NCBI GenBank assembly: GCA_013396915.1
Contig: VWZL01002558.1
Span: forward strand, 559,021 to 623,020
DNA from: Stercorarius parasiticus
Taxonomy: Eukaryota; Chordata; Aves; Charadriiformes; Stercorariidae
Direction: 5' to 3'
DNA length: 64,000 bases
Shown: positions 11,749 through 49,300 of the stretch, in pieces
Position numbering within the stretch: position 1 is the stretch's first letter
Layout of the letters: every line of letters begins with the position of its first letter
Notes under the pieces: generated by a model
Told to the model about the DNA's origin: nothing
What the model saw: the letters and a program-made list of their open reading frames with translations, nothing else
Database searches by the model: none
Program-made: the position numbers and the translations under genes

Positions 11749-12409
11749 ACCGACCGCCCGCCCGCCGGCCTCTGACACCCTGGCGGGCGCCCTGCCGGGA
11801 ACATGCGCGCTGCGGGCGGGGGGAGTTGCCAGCGGCCACGGGGCGGGGCCTCCCGCAGCCCCGGCTCGGCGGCGGGCGGGCCCGGGGCAGGGGGATGACG
11901 GCCCTCCTGCGGTCCGGGGGTGGCTGGGCAGGGGCTGGCGGGTGTCAGCATGAGAGAAGCGAGACGTTTTGTCCTGTCGTGCTGAAAATTAAAAGATTTA
12001 AATATTTATTTTTTTTTTAATTAGCNATTCTGCCCCTCTGCTTAGAAAACCAGGCAGTTCAGCAGTAAACTAAAAAAAAAAAAGGCGCAAAAAAAAGCCC
12101 TTTAGTTTTTCAGGGATGGTTTAATAAAGTACATTGTCTTATGCGACGCCATGAGTTCAAGCAGATTATCCTTAATGATTCTTTTCTAAAATAATGAAAG
12201 ATTGACATCAAACAATCGTGAGAGGGTTTTGTTTTACCTGATGTTTTAGCAAAGCTACAAAACAAGGCTTGCCCAATCCCTCCAATACGTGTTTAGCATA
12301 AGCACTGCATGCAATAGTCAAAATACTGATGTTTAAAATGTAGCACTTAATGATTTGTAAGTCACGTCGTGGTTTGTAAACTTAGTAGTATTTTTAATGT
12401 TAAGTGTAG

Positions 12410-38443
<26,034 letters not shown>

Positions 38444-39320
38444 CCAGCAGCAGACTGATTTTTTTTTTTATTTTATTTTTCTTAACTCCTTGATCTAGAG
38501 GTGTTGATTAAGTGAAAGGAGGCTTATATAGTCCTACGTCTGTGCAGGTATGGAAGAAATACTTTTGAGAAAGTGGTGGAGAGAGAGGGCTTTCCCATTT
38601 TATTTATTCATTCCATTCAGCTATAGACAAAAGTGAAAGAAACAGTCCAGTTACAAGGTGCCTACAGGTTCTTTTTACTCAAGAGGAATGGCTAGAACAC
38701 ATCCCAAAACCAAGGTATGTCCTGAGACTTGCAATTAAGTTGGGATACTTCTGAATTAATTGAGTTTTATATGAATGAAAGTGCATTATTGAAATCTAAG
38801 AAAAAACACTTTTCATACTTCAGCATCTAAGATGGTGTTTGGGTTTTTGTGCTCTTTTTATCCTGGAACATCCTACTTCGCCGAGTAATTTAAAAAAGAA
38901 AAGCCAAACCCCTTGTATAAATATACTCAAGTGACTGGCTTAAAGGAGGATAAAGTGCGCAGATTGCCTCAAGGTCTGCTAATACTCTTCTCATTTATAC
39001 AAAAGCAAAGAATTTGGGATTTAAAGCTCCGACTAGAGAAAAGCAGCATGATAAAAAGTAGAAAACATGGATAAGTACAATGCTTTTTTGTCTTTTACTG
39101 TACAGGCTGGTAGAGAAAATAAAAAATACAGTCAAATAAAAGATTACAGGCCAAGCTTTGTTTTTGTATTTACACATATGTATAAAGTATAAACAGCATC
39201 TTGAAACTTACAAAAATGAAATTTCTGCACTAGTGTGCACTAAACCACATTAAAATAACTTAATTCTGCTTTAAATAAAGCAAAAATGAAAAAGAAATAA
39301 AATGCCCAAGGTATTGAAAA
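38444..39320 (+). other. TFB1M: TFB1M 3' UTR with several AATAAA signals
   Basis: Downstream of the stop, AATAAA hexamers occur on + at 39118-39123, 39135-39140, 39274-39279 and 39296-39301, with another at 39516-39521. The cluster near 39.1-39.3 kb is the likeliest cleavage region, giving a 3' UTR of about 0.7-0.9 kb. The next gene, TIAM2, ends on the opposite strand at 39697. Confidence 0.55.
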
Positions 39321-39696
39321 ATTCCATTTTGCAATGCTACTTTCCATTGTAATCCCCTCTGCCACGATAGCACCTTTTCCACATTACTTACTTAAAATAC
39401 TAACGAGACCATCCTTCCCTTCCCCTCCCCCAGAACACTACATCGTCTTAATAACTGCTTGAAAGGGACAAACTAATTTACAGACCTTGGCCAACTTAAT
39501 CTATTTTTGAGCCACAATAAATTAAAATAACTTAATAATCCTTTACAGCTGTTTTTGTGGAAAAAATGTATTAGTGCACAAAATCAGATAGTAGTTTTCC
39601 TGCAGCTTCCATGAATTTACTAGTTCTAAAGCAAAGTAAGTTTGTTGAATTTTATGTGGACTTCAAACAAGTATTTTAAATATAGTGCTTAGAAAG
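38590..39696 (-). other. TIAM2: TIAM2 3' UTR (proposed), overlapping TFB1M 3' UTR
   Basis: On the - strand the first clear AATAAA hexamers beyond the TIAM2 stop are the overlapping pair at 38599-38608, about 1.1 kb downstream, inside the proposed TFB1M 3' UTR. Further AATAAA-like sites lie in the T/A run just after the TFB1M stop (38467-38477). If used, the two mRNAs share several hundred bases in antisense. Confidence 0.4.
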
Positions 39697-40343
39697 CTAG
39701 GATTTCCCATGCCTCTCCACAGCTTCGTAAAAACAGTCCTCATTAACTACAGATGTTAAACTCTGGACGCTAAATTCTCTCTCTAAAATAGAGTTCAGAT
39801 CCAGGTTTGCAGCATCGGAGTGACTGTCGAGGGACTGGTGACGTTCTTGCATTGCCATTAAAGTTCCTCTGTTACGCTTCGTGCTGTTTACTTTTCTCTT
39901 CACTGGGCAGAAATGGCCACGCACCAGTTTTGGATGCTCTCCTGTCTGCTGGAAGCCATCTCCTTCCTCATTTTCAGCAGCCTGATCCCGTTCAGAGTCA
40001 GTACTTGGTTCCTCTGAAATCTTCAGCCGTTGGAACTGTATCTCAATGTCTTTTGTAGGGCTGCCCTTCTTTAGGCTCTGATAGTCATTGTCGTCATCAT
40101 CATCACTGAGGATATCAGATTCTTTGACAAGAACGTTAGAAAAGTCTGCTGCGCAGCTCTGTATGTGTTTATCAGGAGATGAGTTTTTGGGCTCCTGTAT
40201 GCTCTCGGCGGTGTGGCAGCTGCTGCTCTGTGTGCTGCTGCTCAGGCTGCACTCATCGGAGTCCTGGAAGGTGCCTTTCCCTGGGTCACCGTTCCATTCG
40301 CTACTGGATGAATTCTTCAGTACCTTCAAGGACCTCGTGGAAG
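39697..40343 (-). CDS. TIAM2: TIAM2 last coding exon (C-terminal tail)
   Basis: Acceptor 'caccacacag'; stop TAG at 39697-39699. It encodes 215 residues, Ser-rich and acidic, with [52 protein letters not shown] and the end ERHGKS. These islands match mammalian TIAM2 while the linkers vary. Open frames of 83-185 codons on the + strand over this exon are antisense shadows. Confidence 0.96.
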
Positions 40344-43300
40344 CTGTGTGGTGGAAAAAGGCAGTTTCATTTTTTCAGCAGAACATCAGCTAGTTATACT
40401 GTCTGTCTCAACAGCCCACTTATAATTACAGTGCCCGTAGTCTCATTTGATAATCATCTCGGGTCAGATGTGTCAGCATTCCAATACCGACAGCGTGATC
40501 CTGTGTCACAAGTTTTCATTCCACCTACCCCAGGGCTGTATGCTTGCCTTCATGTGAAATATATACAAAAGCCTACAAAAATTGTAGTAATGATTTACAC
40601 ACATCCACAGGAAAGCAAGACTGATTCAAGCACTGGAGGGCCAGGTTGTAGGCGGGAGTTGAACTGTCCCAGTTCCTGTGATGTTAACGGGATTTTACGG
40701 ACAACTGAACCATTGGGGAACTTGAAATACTCGTAGCTACTCATTTAACTAAAATGTCTGAAGCCTGTACTTAATTAGGGGATCTGCTGGGATGCAGATT
40801 CAGTGCATTGGAAGAAGCAAGACCCCTACCTTTTGCCAGTTGTTTTAGCTTTAAATATTATTAGGGCTGAGTTACTAAAGGGAACCCAGAGGAAAGAATA
40901 CTAATATTGCGTGCCAAAGGGAGTCCATTTCTTCCCAGCAAAATTAATTTGGGCCTTATTAAATCTTCCCCCTTAAGAGAGCTAATGACACATCACAGTG
41001 TGGGGGTGTGGCAAGCTTGCTTAGCTGGTCTAGCCCTTGTCATGCACTGAGCTATGGAGAAACGCTACCACCTCCCCAGCCCAAAAAACAAATGGGATTC
41101 GTGGGTCTGGCCCACGACACACTACAGTCAGGGTAATAATTGCGAACCTTCTGCCAGCTCTGGTGTCCACACTCCATTTTTTAACTTTAAGAATGTGTTT
41201 CTTACCCAGTTTGGCTGTTGCAGGTACACGGTTCTTGAGTGGGACAAGGCGATCTTTACAGGTTTTCTCCAGCGGTAGCTCACATTTTATGTGACGTCTG
41301 AAATTCTCCCGCAAAATAGAACGGATCACCTTCACAATGTTAGTCTTGTTCTCACAGTCACTGCAAGTTTAAGAAAACAGATGATAACCTAATTTTCCTC
41401 TCTGAAGTCGGACACTATTGGGATAAAATCTGTCTTCTTTCTGCTGTCGTGCTTTAATGCAGTGGGGTTTTTTAGTAGCTTGCTTTAGTAGTAGGTTTTG
41501 CAGCTAACAAACACCTTTGTGTTAGCCATTTTGCACATTTTGGTTTTTGCAATCTTGGTTACTTCCCCTTAGAAAAACAGCCTGAAAGGTAACTTCTGTA
41601 CCAAGGGGTCACCCCTTAAGTGGTCTTTATGAGAAGGTAATTTCGGCTAACCAGCCGAGAGTCTGATAAAATCAGTTACGTTGCCCACATCGTACTGGAA
41701 TTTATGATCATACATCTGTGCAGATTGCTGACGTTGGATCACTGCGCCAAATTCACTCCCATTTCAAATAGTTATGCTTTATGCAGTTACACTGGCGGAG
41801 TGCCTGGATTCAAGGAGTGAGCGCCGCATCAGAAGTGCTGATGGAAAGGTCATGTGGGGGAAAATATTTTATTTTTTTAATTCCATTAATGTGCTTTGTC
41901 AAATAACAACCTCCATGTAAAGCTTACCTGCTGCACAATTGAAAAATTGTTTCTGGCCTGCCTTCTAGTTCTGACTTGGTGTGAATCAGTTCCCAGACAC
42001 AGCTGTTCTCTGTTCCTGTGCATGGAAGGAAAGGTTATTTTTGTATATACTTCACAAAGCCTTCGGCATTAGAAAGACCAGTGTAGAGCTCATCTTCTGA
42101 AGGCAGTGTTAACGTAGGCATGGGTGGATCCACAGATCTCACCCAAGTTGGAACCCAAAGGAAAGTCCCCTGAGCTCTCCTGTTGCAGCAGCCCAGCCAC
42201 TGCTGCCTTTGGTAACTTGACCGTCTCTCTTGGAGAGCGGCTTTCCCCCATTCTTTAATGTTTCTCGCTGCTTTCCAGCCTTAGAAGCCCTTCTCCCAAG
42301 TGCACGAAGCACTAAACACCTAGTGACACTTTACAGAGGATAGAGAACTGGACAGGATCATAAAAATCAACTCCAAAGGAAAATAAAAACACAGCCTACT
42401 ACCACAAATTGCACAAGTCGACTTTCCTACGTTTGGAAAAACACAAGGCTCAGCACACACACAGCATAAGGGCATCACCAGGCCATCAGCCATGGTAAAT
42501 CACCTTCCTGTTCATGGTGTCTTTTCACTGGGGACTGCCATTCTGTCATTCCTTCACGTCATTTTGCATCTTCCTGAACTCGTGGAAGAAGCCAACGTAC
42601 CAAATGAAGAAAGTTTCTTAATGCATCACGCCTGTACCCCCTCAGTACAGAGACAACAGCAGATACTATTTTTTAACATGTAGCCTGTTTCCAGAGGCTC
42701 CAGAAAGACGTATGGAAGAAGCGGTATTACTGAATCCCACAAAAGCGTTCAATCCTAAAGTATTCAGTGCAAGGGAATTACCTGCTGTGTTCCCCAGTCG
42801 AACTTGAAGAGCAGATAAAGGAATCAGCCAACGAAATTTAAATGGATCCAAGTCACCATAATTATGTGCCGCACGAGCATTAGTAGGCTGCAAAAAGAAA
42901 AACAAGGATATTTCTAAGAAGTAAAAGTAAAAAAGTGGTGGGGTTTTGTGTTACTCTTAGAAGACCTGCCTCTGAAGAGAAACTAAATTCATTAGACTTT
43001 TTCCTTCAGTACCCTGATATGTGCTTGCAAATGTATTTAAAATGGTGATAGACACAACCTTTGGAATTTGTAATTGCTTCAGCTTTTAAAAGAAGCACTT
43101 GTTTTTAATGGATAAAAATAATACTTTGCATATAAGTGCTACTAGGGAACGAGTGGCCCCTGAAGGAACCTGCAGACTGTTGATTAGCAGAATACATTAA
43201 TCATGTAGCTGCGGCTGCTGCTACTTTTAGAGCCCCTCCATCTGTTATGATAACGTGGTACGGTACTTCTCCACTGGTACTCAGGACATACAACTTGCTA

Positions 43301-46300
43301 CTTGACTTCGGCATTCCAGTTTTGTCAATGGGGCCAGAGGAGGTTATGTTAATAACGCCCCTTCTCCTTTCTCCAGGGTGGTCAAGGGTCTATAAACAGA
43401 GGTCTTTCACCTACACGCTATGTTAAGGTAGGCCATGGTAAACGCCATCTGGAAGAATTAATGATTTCTTTATGGCAATGTTTCGTATTCCACCTGACAG
43501 AACTAACATGGGGCTTACACAGAGAAGATGCTGCTGCTTAGTAAATAACAAAAAGTATTTATTGCTACACAGATGCTGAGCACTTGTTTTAGCTGTGATA
43601 GCTAGAATTCCAGCCTAGAGAGGGAAGGTGGCGTCTCGCCACAGTCACTCCCCTTTCAACAACATTATGGTCCATCTCCCACTGCAGCAGGATCCTGTGC
43701 GTAAACACCCACCGCCTCCACCGATGCCAGACTTACCATTTTCTTTTTCAGTTTGCAATTCTCCTTATACACCAGTATTACAGCCCTCTTAAAAACTAAA
43801 AAAGAAAGACAAAAAGGAAGACTGTTAATTACACGTGTCATATTCAATGAAAATATCTCGGAGAACCTGATGATTGTAGTCACAGGAATGTGAAGGATGA
43901 GATAAGCAAGCAGATTGAAAAGCACCTGCCCTGTATTAAGATGACAACTGGGTTTTTCATCACACACTTTTTCATGCAATGGCAGTAGTCTTTCCTCAGA
44001 TTTTGTTCTGAACATCCAGGATGAAGCCATTCTGCACCTTTATTCTGAAACTGCCAGCAGCCTGTCTCCTGGTATGTGAAGCAGTCTTCACAGAAATAAA
44101 TACAGCAGATGTAGGTTAGATGTAAAGGTTCTGATTTTCTTTTTGTAATCGGTGGACGTTTTCAAGTGGAGTGAAGGGCCTATAGCAAGAGAGGGCTGTG
44201 AAAAAGAACGAATCCTGTTCTTCCTGCAGTTCAGCATTTGCTTAGTTGGGAACTCAAACACCGCAATTCCTGCTTTCCCATTTGCAGGAATTCCCTGGTT
44301 TCCACAACATCCGAGTGGAGTGGCTCACTAATGTTATCTAATCTTTCAGCCTCCAGGGAGGCGGGGACGTCTCTCTCATCTGTAAGGAGGAACAGAAACA
44401 TGGGGGCACTGAAGCTGCAGCTGAACTAAGCGATGGCTCTGCTGAGCAGTCCTGGCTCCCCGATCAAATTCAGGGGCAGTATAGCTCTATCCTTGCTCAT
44501 GCATCCACGTTTCCTTCCAGTGGAAAAGGAGAGAGGGGCGATGATATGCAGTTGAGTCTCATCCCTACGTGAAGGCAGGGTGCAGCCACAGCGAGCACAG
44601 CATTCACCCCAGAGCTTGGCAGTTTCCCGCAGTTCCCCATATTAGGTGCATTTTCTAAGCTGCCCACACAGGGTTGGAAGTGAGAATAAAACTTGGTTTC
44701 CCCACTGGCAGATGAGTAGGTCATTCATACATGTCCTGCTGGGAAGTGTCTGGCATACATGGATCACTGTGAAGCTCATCTGAGGAACCCAGGAGGTAGC
44801 TCCTGTTTGTCCTTCTGTTGGAAGCATCCCCCTCCCCTAACCCGTCATGCTTCCTGGGGAAGGACTGTGTGACAGCCCTAAGAAAGAGAAACTTGTCTCT
44901 CATCAACCTGACTTGTTCTGTAGGTGTTTATCCAATGACATTTTAAAGAAATATTTTTTTTGAAGAAATGGACAAGTGCTTAAGGTGTTTCACTGGAAGG
45001 TTAAATGGCTTAGGTAATTATCAAATGCTTGATCATATATATGCTATTAAATAAAACTCTTGGTTGTATGCTCTCATTTCTACATTCATTTCTCACGTTA
45101 AAATAATCTGGATGGAGATTTCAGTGCAGTAGCTGTAAAGCAGAAGTTAGCCTCAATTCCCAAGAACAGAATAAATCACCATTTTCCTACCAGCCTCCTT
45201 TGAAAGCTTGGTTTAGCACATTGTTCTACAGAGAATACTGTCTCTTGAAAATCACTAATTTCCACAGTTCACGTGTCGGCTGCAGAGCAGCTGAGATTGG
45301 CTCACAGAGCAAACAGCCAACAAACGAATGGAAACTTCCCACTTCTCATATTACGAAACATAACTATGTATTTTTTCAGATGTAAGTCTGCCCTAGTTAT
45401 GGCTACAGAGAAAGGAGACGGTGGCTTTCACCTGGTGAGAAGATTTAATGTGGTAATCTTTAGATTTGAAAGAGCGGAGAGGCATTAAGACACTTACCAA
45501 ACACTGTAAGCTCAAGGTCTTTTCTTGCTTTGCCCAGTGATGGGAAAGGATTCAGCCAGGAAACTGTAGAGTGCATCAGAAGTTCTCCCATTGAAAGCTC
45601 TGTCACCTGTATTAAATTATAACAGTAGGTAATATAAATAAATAGTATAAACATATACATCAGTCCTGTGATCCACGTGCGAGTAAAATGTTAATAAGTA
45701 CAGATTGATAACTTTAAGGATCTATGTTTTCTGTATTTACCGAGAGAAAGGCTGAGAGATCTGCACTGTGGCAGGAAAAGTGTGAGTAATCCCCTTTTTA
45801 AAACAGGTGACAACTATAAAAAGTAATAGCCCCTAAGTTATGGAAGCTCGATAGAAGTTTTTACTATTAATAACTTAGAAGAATATTAAGTTGATCTGGT
45901 GATCTGTCACTTACATATAGCCAGTTGTGAACTGGCTGATTCATTAGCTGTAAGTATCTTTAATTTCTATACAGTAATTAGTATCAATGTCAATGCCAAT
46001 GGCAGAACTAATGGAGGTCTTGTACTCTGAGGCTGCTTTCTGCTGTGGAACGTAATGTAACACTGTGAAGAAAATCCCAGGCTGTCGAGTTTTGTTTCGC
46101 CATAAGTGATGGGAAACCAGGTAGCCAACGGGGGCCATTTGGCTTTTCCTGGGAGGAAATAAAACAACTGAGCCGGCATTTCTCATATCTGATCTTCATC
46201 TTTACGGATTTGATCTACTTAGTAACCGTTTGATGTAAATAACTAAGTTGAGACCTTGCTGCCCCAGTTCTGGGAGACGCGTGCAGACACTCTGTTTAAC

Positions 46301-49300
46301 TAATGGGTTTTCCTCTGGCAAATACCCGTGGATGCCTCAGCACTGGAAGTGAGGAGAATGAGAATAACAGACCCTAATGTGAAATCCCTCAAATTGCCAC
46401 TGTCATTTATACGGGTGAAAAAAATATCTTAAGAACTTAAGAACTCTATAGCATAAAAATCTGAACGCCCTGGGGCATGGATAATCTCTGCAACATTTGA
46501 GAAGAGGAGGATTTTTCCTGCTGAGAATTATGTCTGCTCCTGCTTGCAATCCCTGTCAGTCCAGAAGGCGGCTCTGGCAGCTCTCTGAAAATTTTACCAT
46601 ACCCTGCTGACAAAAAAGAAACTTGACAGGCAGATATGAAATGAAAGTCAAAATACTAAAGGAGAATGGAGGAAGCCCAGCACAAATAAGTTCCCAAAAT
46701 TACCTCAGGAAGAGATAAAACACACAGTGGCAAGTGGGATAATGCTTCAGGCGTGAATAAAATACGTTCCTTCTCTTACCTCCTTCTCTGTTCCGCTCTG
46801 ATCTGCAACCAGTTGGTCAAACACAGTGCCATAATCTTCATATATCTTCTGCATCTCGTTGATGTGACTTGCTACTTTTTCCATTGCCTTCAGCGCTTCT
46901 GTAAGGTTTAAAAATTTCATAGACAGGTATGTAATTCAATTGTATTTTCTAAACATGATGGTTTTTATGAATTCCACTTGAGGCAGGCAAAATGCCACAG
47001 TGTTCCCGAGGTTTGGTGAACAGAATTCTAGCTTTATATTGGTGCTCTCTCGTAGCAACAATAGAAGGTATGCTTCCTAATCAAAGTGAAAAATGCTCGT
47101 TTGGTATCTTAAGTGCCTGAAAAGGCTGCAGTAAACATTCCAGTGATGAGCCCTCAACTATATGAATATTCCTATCAACACAATAGTAAACACGGTTAGG
47201 TTTTACATCTTGTATATATATAGGGCCACTAGGATTTCTAGCGTAATCCATACCCACACTAGGATAAGTCATCTGATGAGCTTTAATAGAAACAAATGGC
47301 ATTTGGCGTACCACAGAACACACAAAGAAATACAGTGCTAGGTTGTACAAGTTCCTCACCGATTGCAACCATGAAATTCAATGCTGGTGGCCAGGTTTTG
47401 TTTACATTTTGTTTTCCAAGCCAAAACGGCACTAGATTTCATTAGACTTCTGTGTTAATTCAGAAGGGAATTGGAGAAGGGCACTTAGTTTCTCCAGTCC
47501 TGCCAGCTCTTAACGGTGCAGCCTTTTAGCAGCTTGGCCTCCATCCTGACCTGCAAGTCAGTCACCCCCGGCTGGCTGTAAGGGCAAGGCAGCAGTACGA
47601 GAAGCTCCCTCTGAAGTCAGTAACAGCCTTAGGACTTTTTGCTGACAGTGTATTTTGCCGGAATCTATTTTGTTAAAATGACAGTCAATCCATAAAATAA
47701 ATCTCTAGACTTTCATCCACCAGGTGCTGACAGACCTGAACTGGAACTCGCCAGGGCGAAGTCTCAAGCATGTGAGCCTAGAAAAGCAATCAACTCTAAT
47801 ATATATCAGACAGACGAGTCTTTCTGCGTGGGAAGACTGCAAAGCTTTGACACAGACCTCTTCTGTTCAAGCCAGAGTGACAGCCAAACCTCAAACAACT
47901 AACATTTCCTTCTGTGGCATTGTTAAACTTTGACACATTTCAAGAACTGAGCAATAACCACAAGATGGAGCTTTGGTCAGTGTTTCCCCGAGTCGGGGGG
48001 GCGGCGGGGGGGAAGGCAACACTATGACCTGGCATGCTCTTGTGCAAAATTGAGGAATAAGACCCCATCTGTCATGGCAAATCCTGGCCATATCTACTTC
48101 TCAAAGGGACTTGGACATACCAAGAAGGACTTTTTGCTAAAAGCACAAAAAGAGCTACTTAGTATTTTTAAGGAGAGAGAGGAAGTTCACTCTAGGTTTT
48201 GATGAATTCTGTGACATCCACCAGCATGGCTACCTGCATCTTCAGAAAGGACTGGAAATAAAACTTGACTCATATTCATTCACGTGGAAGAAAGGAAGAA
48301 GTTACCTGTCAAATGGTAGTGCTCCTCACTCTCGTTATCTGTCAGAGACACCAGCTCTTTTAAAAGCAGAGGATACTTTAGCACTCTCTGAACAGGCTTT
48401 ATGAGATACGACTCCAGTGTAGAAGAGTGTTGCTTTGTAGGATTTCGAGCATCCAGAAAGGCCTTAAAGGCACTATCTGTTTTGGCTAGACGTAAACGAA
48501 AGACTTGGTCAGTTGAACATGGAAGTCATAGAAGCTACACTGATTTGAAAGTCTGCAAGAACTGCAACTTGTAACCAGCACCGAAAGCCTCACCCTTTTT
48601 AATACTTCATACAAAGAACTTTACACTATTCACTTCATAATAATTTCCTGCATTAAATAACATACATAAGGGCTAAGAGAGCAATTAGATCAAGGCGGCA
48701 TTATTCCGCGACGTAATTTTCCCACTGCTCTGAAGGCTGCTTCTGCATCGAATTAAGAAAGTGGTGGCAGAGGAAGTCATTCCTAAGTTATTCTGCCATT
48801 TGTTGCTTCTTTTTGGAGTATGACCTGGATCTGCAGACGGCACAAACTTTTGAAATATGTTCCTGTAGCTGCTCAGGCCACTGCCTGGATGTTACAAAAG
48901 GAATCTTTTCCCTTCCGTTCCATACCATACTTCAGCAGGACCGCAGATCTCAGCCACTCCTATTGAAAGATACCCGATTAGCCCTTGCTTTCTCCGCAAG
49001 TTGACGATATTTGTTACGGCACTTCACTGCGGTTTAAAGTCACGCAAATGAATTACGGTAATGAAGACAATAAATTACCTCTCTCGAGAACTTTCTGAAC
49101 TTTGATGTGGTTTGCGCAGAAGCCGCTGTACAGTTTAAAGTGGTCAGCATAATACAGGAAGGAGCCTCCAAGGGAAAACAGCAGTTTCTGGAATCAACAC
49201 AAGCAAAAGATTAATCCATTACTAGAATCCTAAATAAATGTTCAGGCACATAACACAGAGGCTTAATGCTGTGATCATTTGCTGTCTTTCTATACATGTC

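Larger units (their letters stand above)
11250..11960. promoter_or_regulatory. CpG-island promoter of TFB1M
   Basis: A sharply bounded GC- and CpG-rich island in otherwise AT-rich DNA, ending about 520 bp before the first TFB1M coding codon. It contains several GCGCAYGCGC palindromes, a CCAAT box (11601-11605), tandem TTCC/ETS cores (11661-11664 and 11667-11670, the second within TTCCGGG), a GGGGCGGGGC Sp1-type box near 11838, and no TATA box. The gene lies downstream on +. NRF-1 and NRF-2/GABP control of TFB1M is established in mammals, and these sites fit it. Open frames of over 100 codons here on both strands are a product of GC content. Confidence 0.85.

Noticed and set aside
11411..11839. 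A 142-codon - strand frame and matching + frames across the CpG island
   Set aside because: They run through the N gap, are Ala/Gly/Arg/Pro-rich in all frames and arise from GC-rich sequence with few stops.
40179..40736. A 185-codon + strand open frame
   Set aside because: It is largely the antisense shadow of the last TIAM2 coding exon; the Cys/Ser-rich translation has no family.
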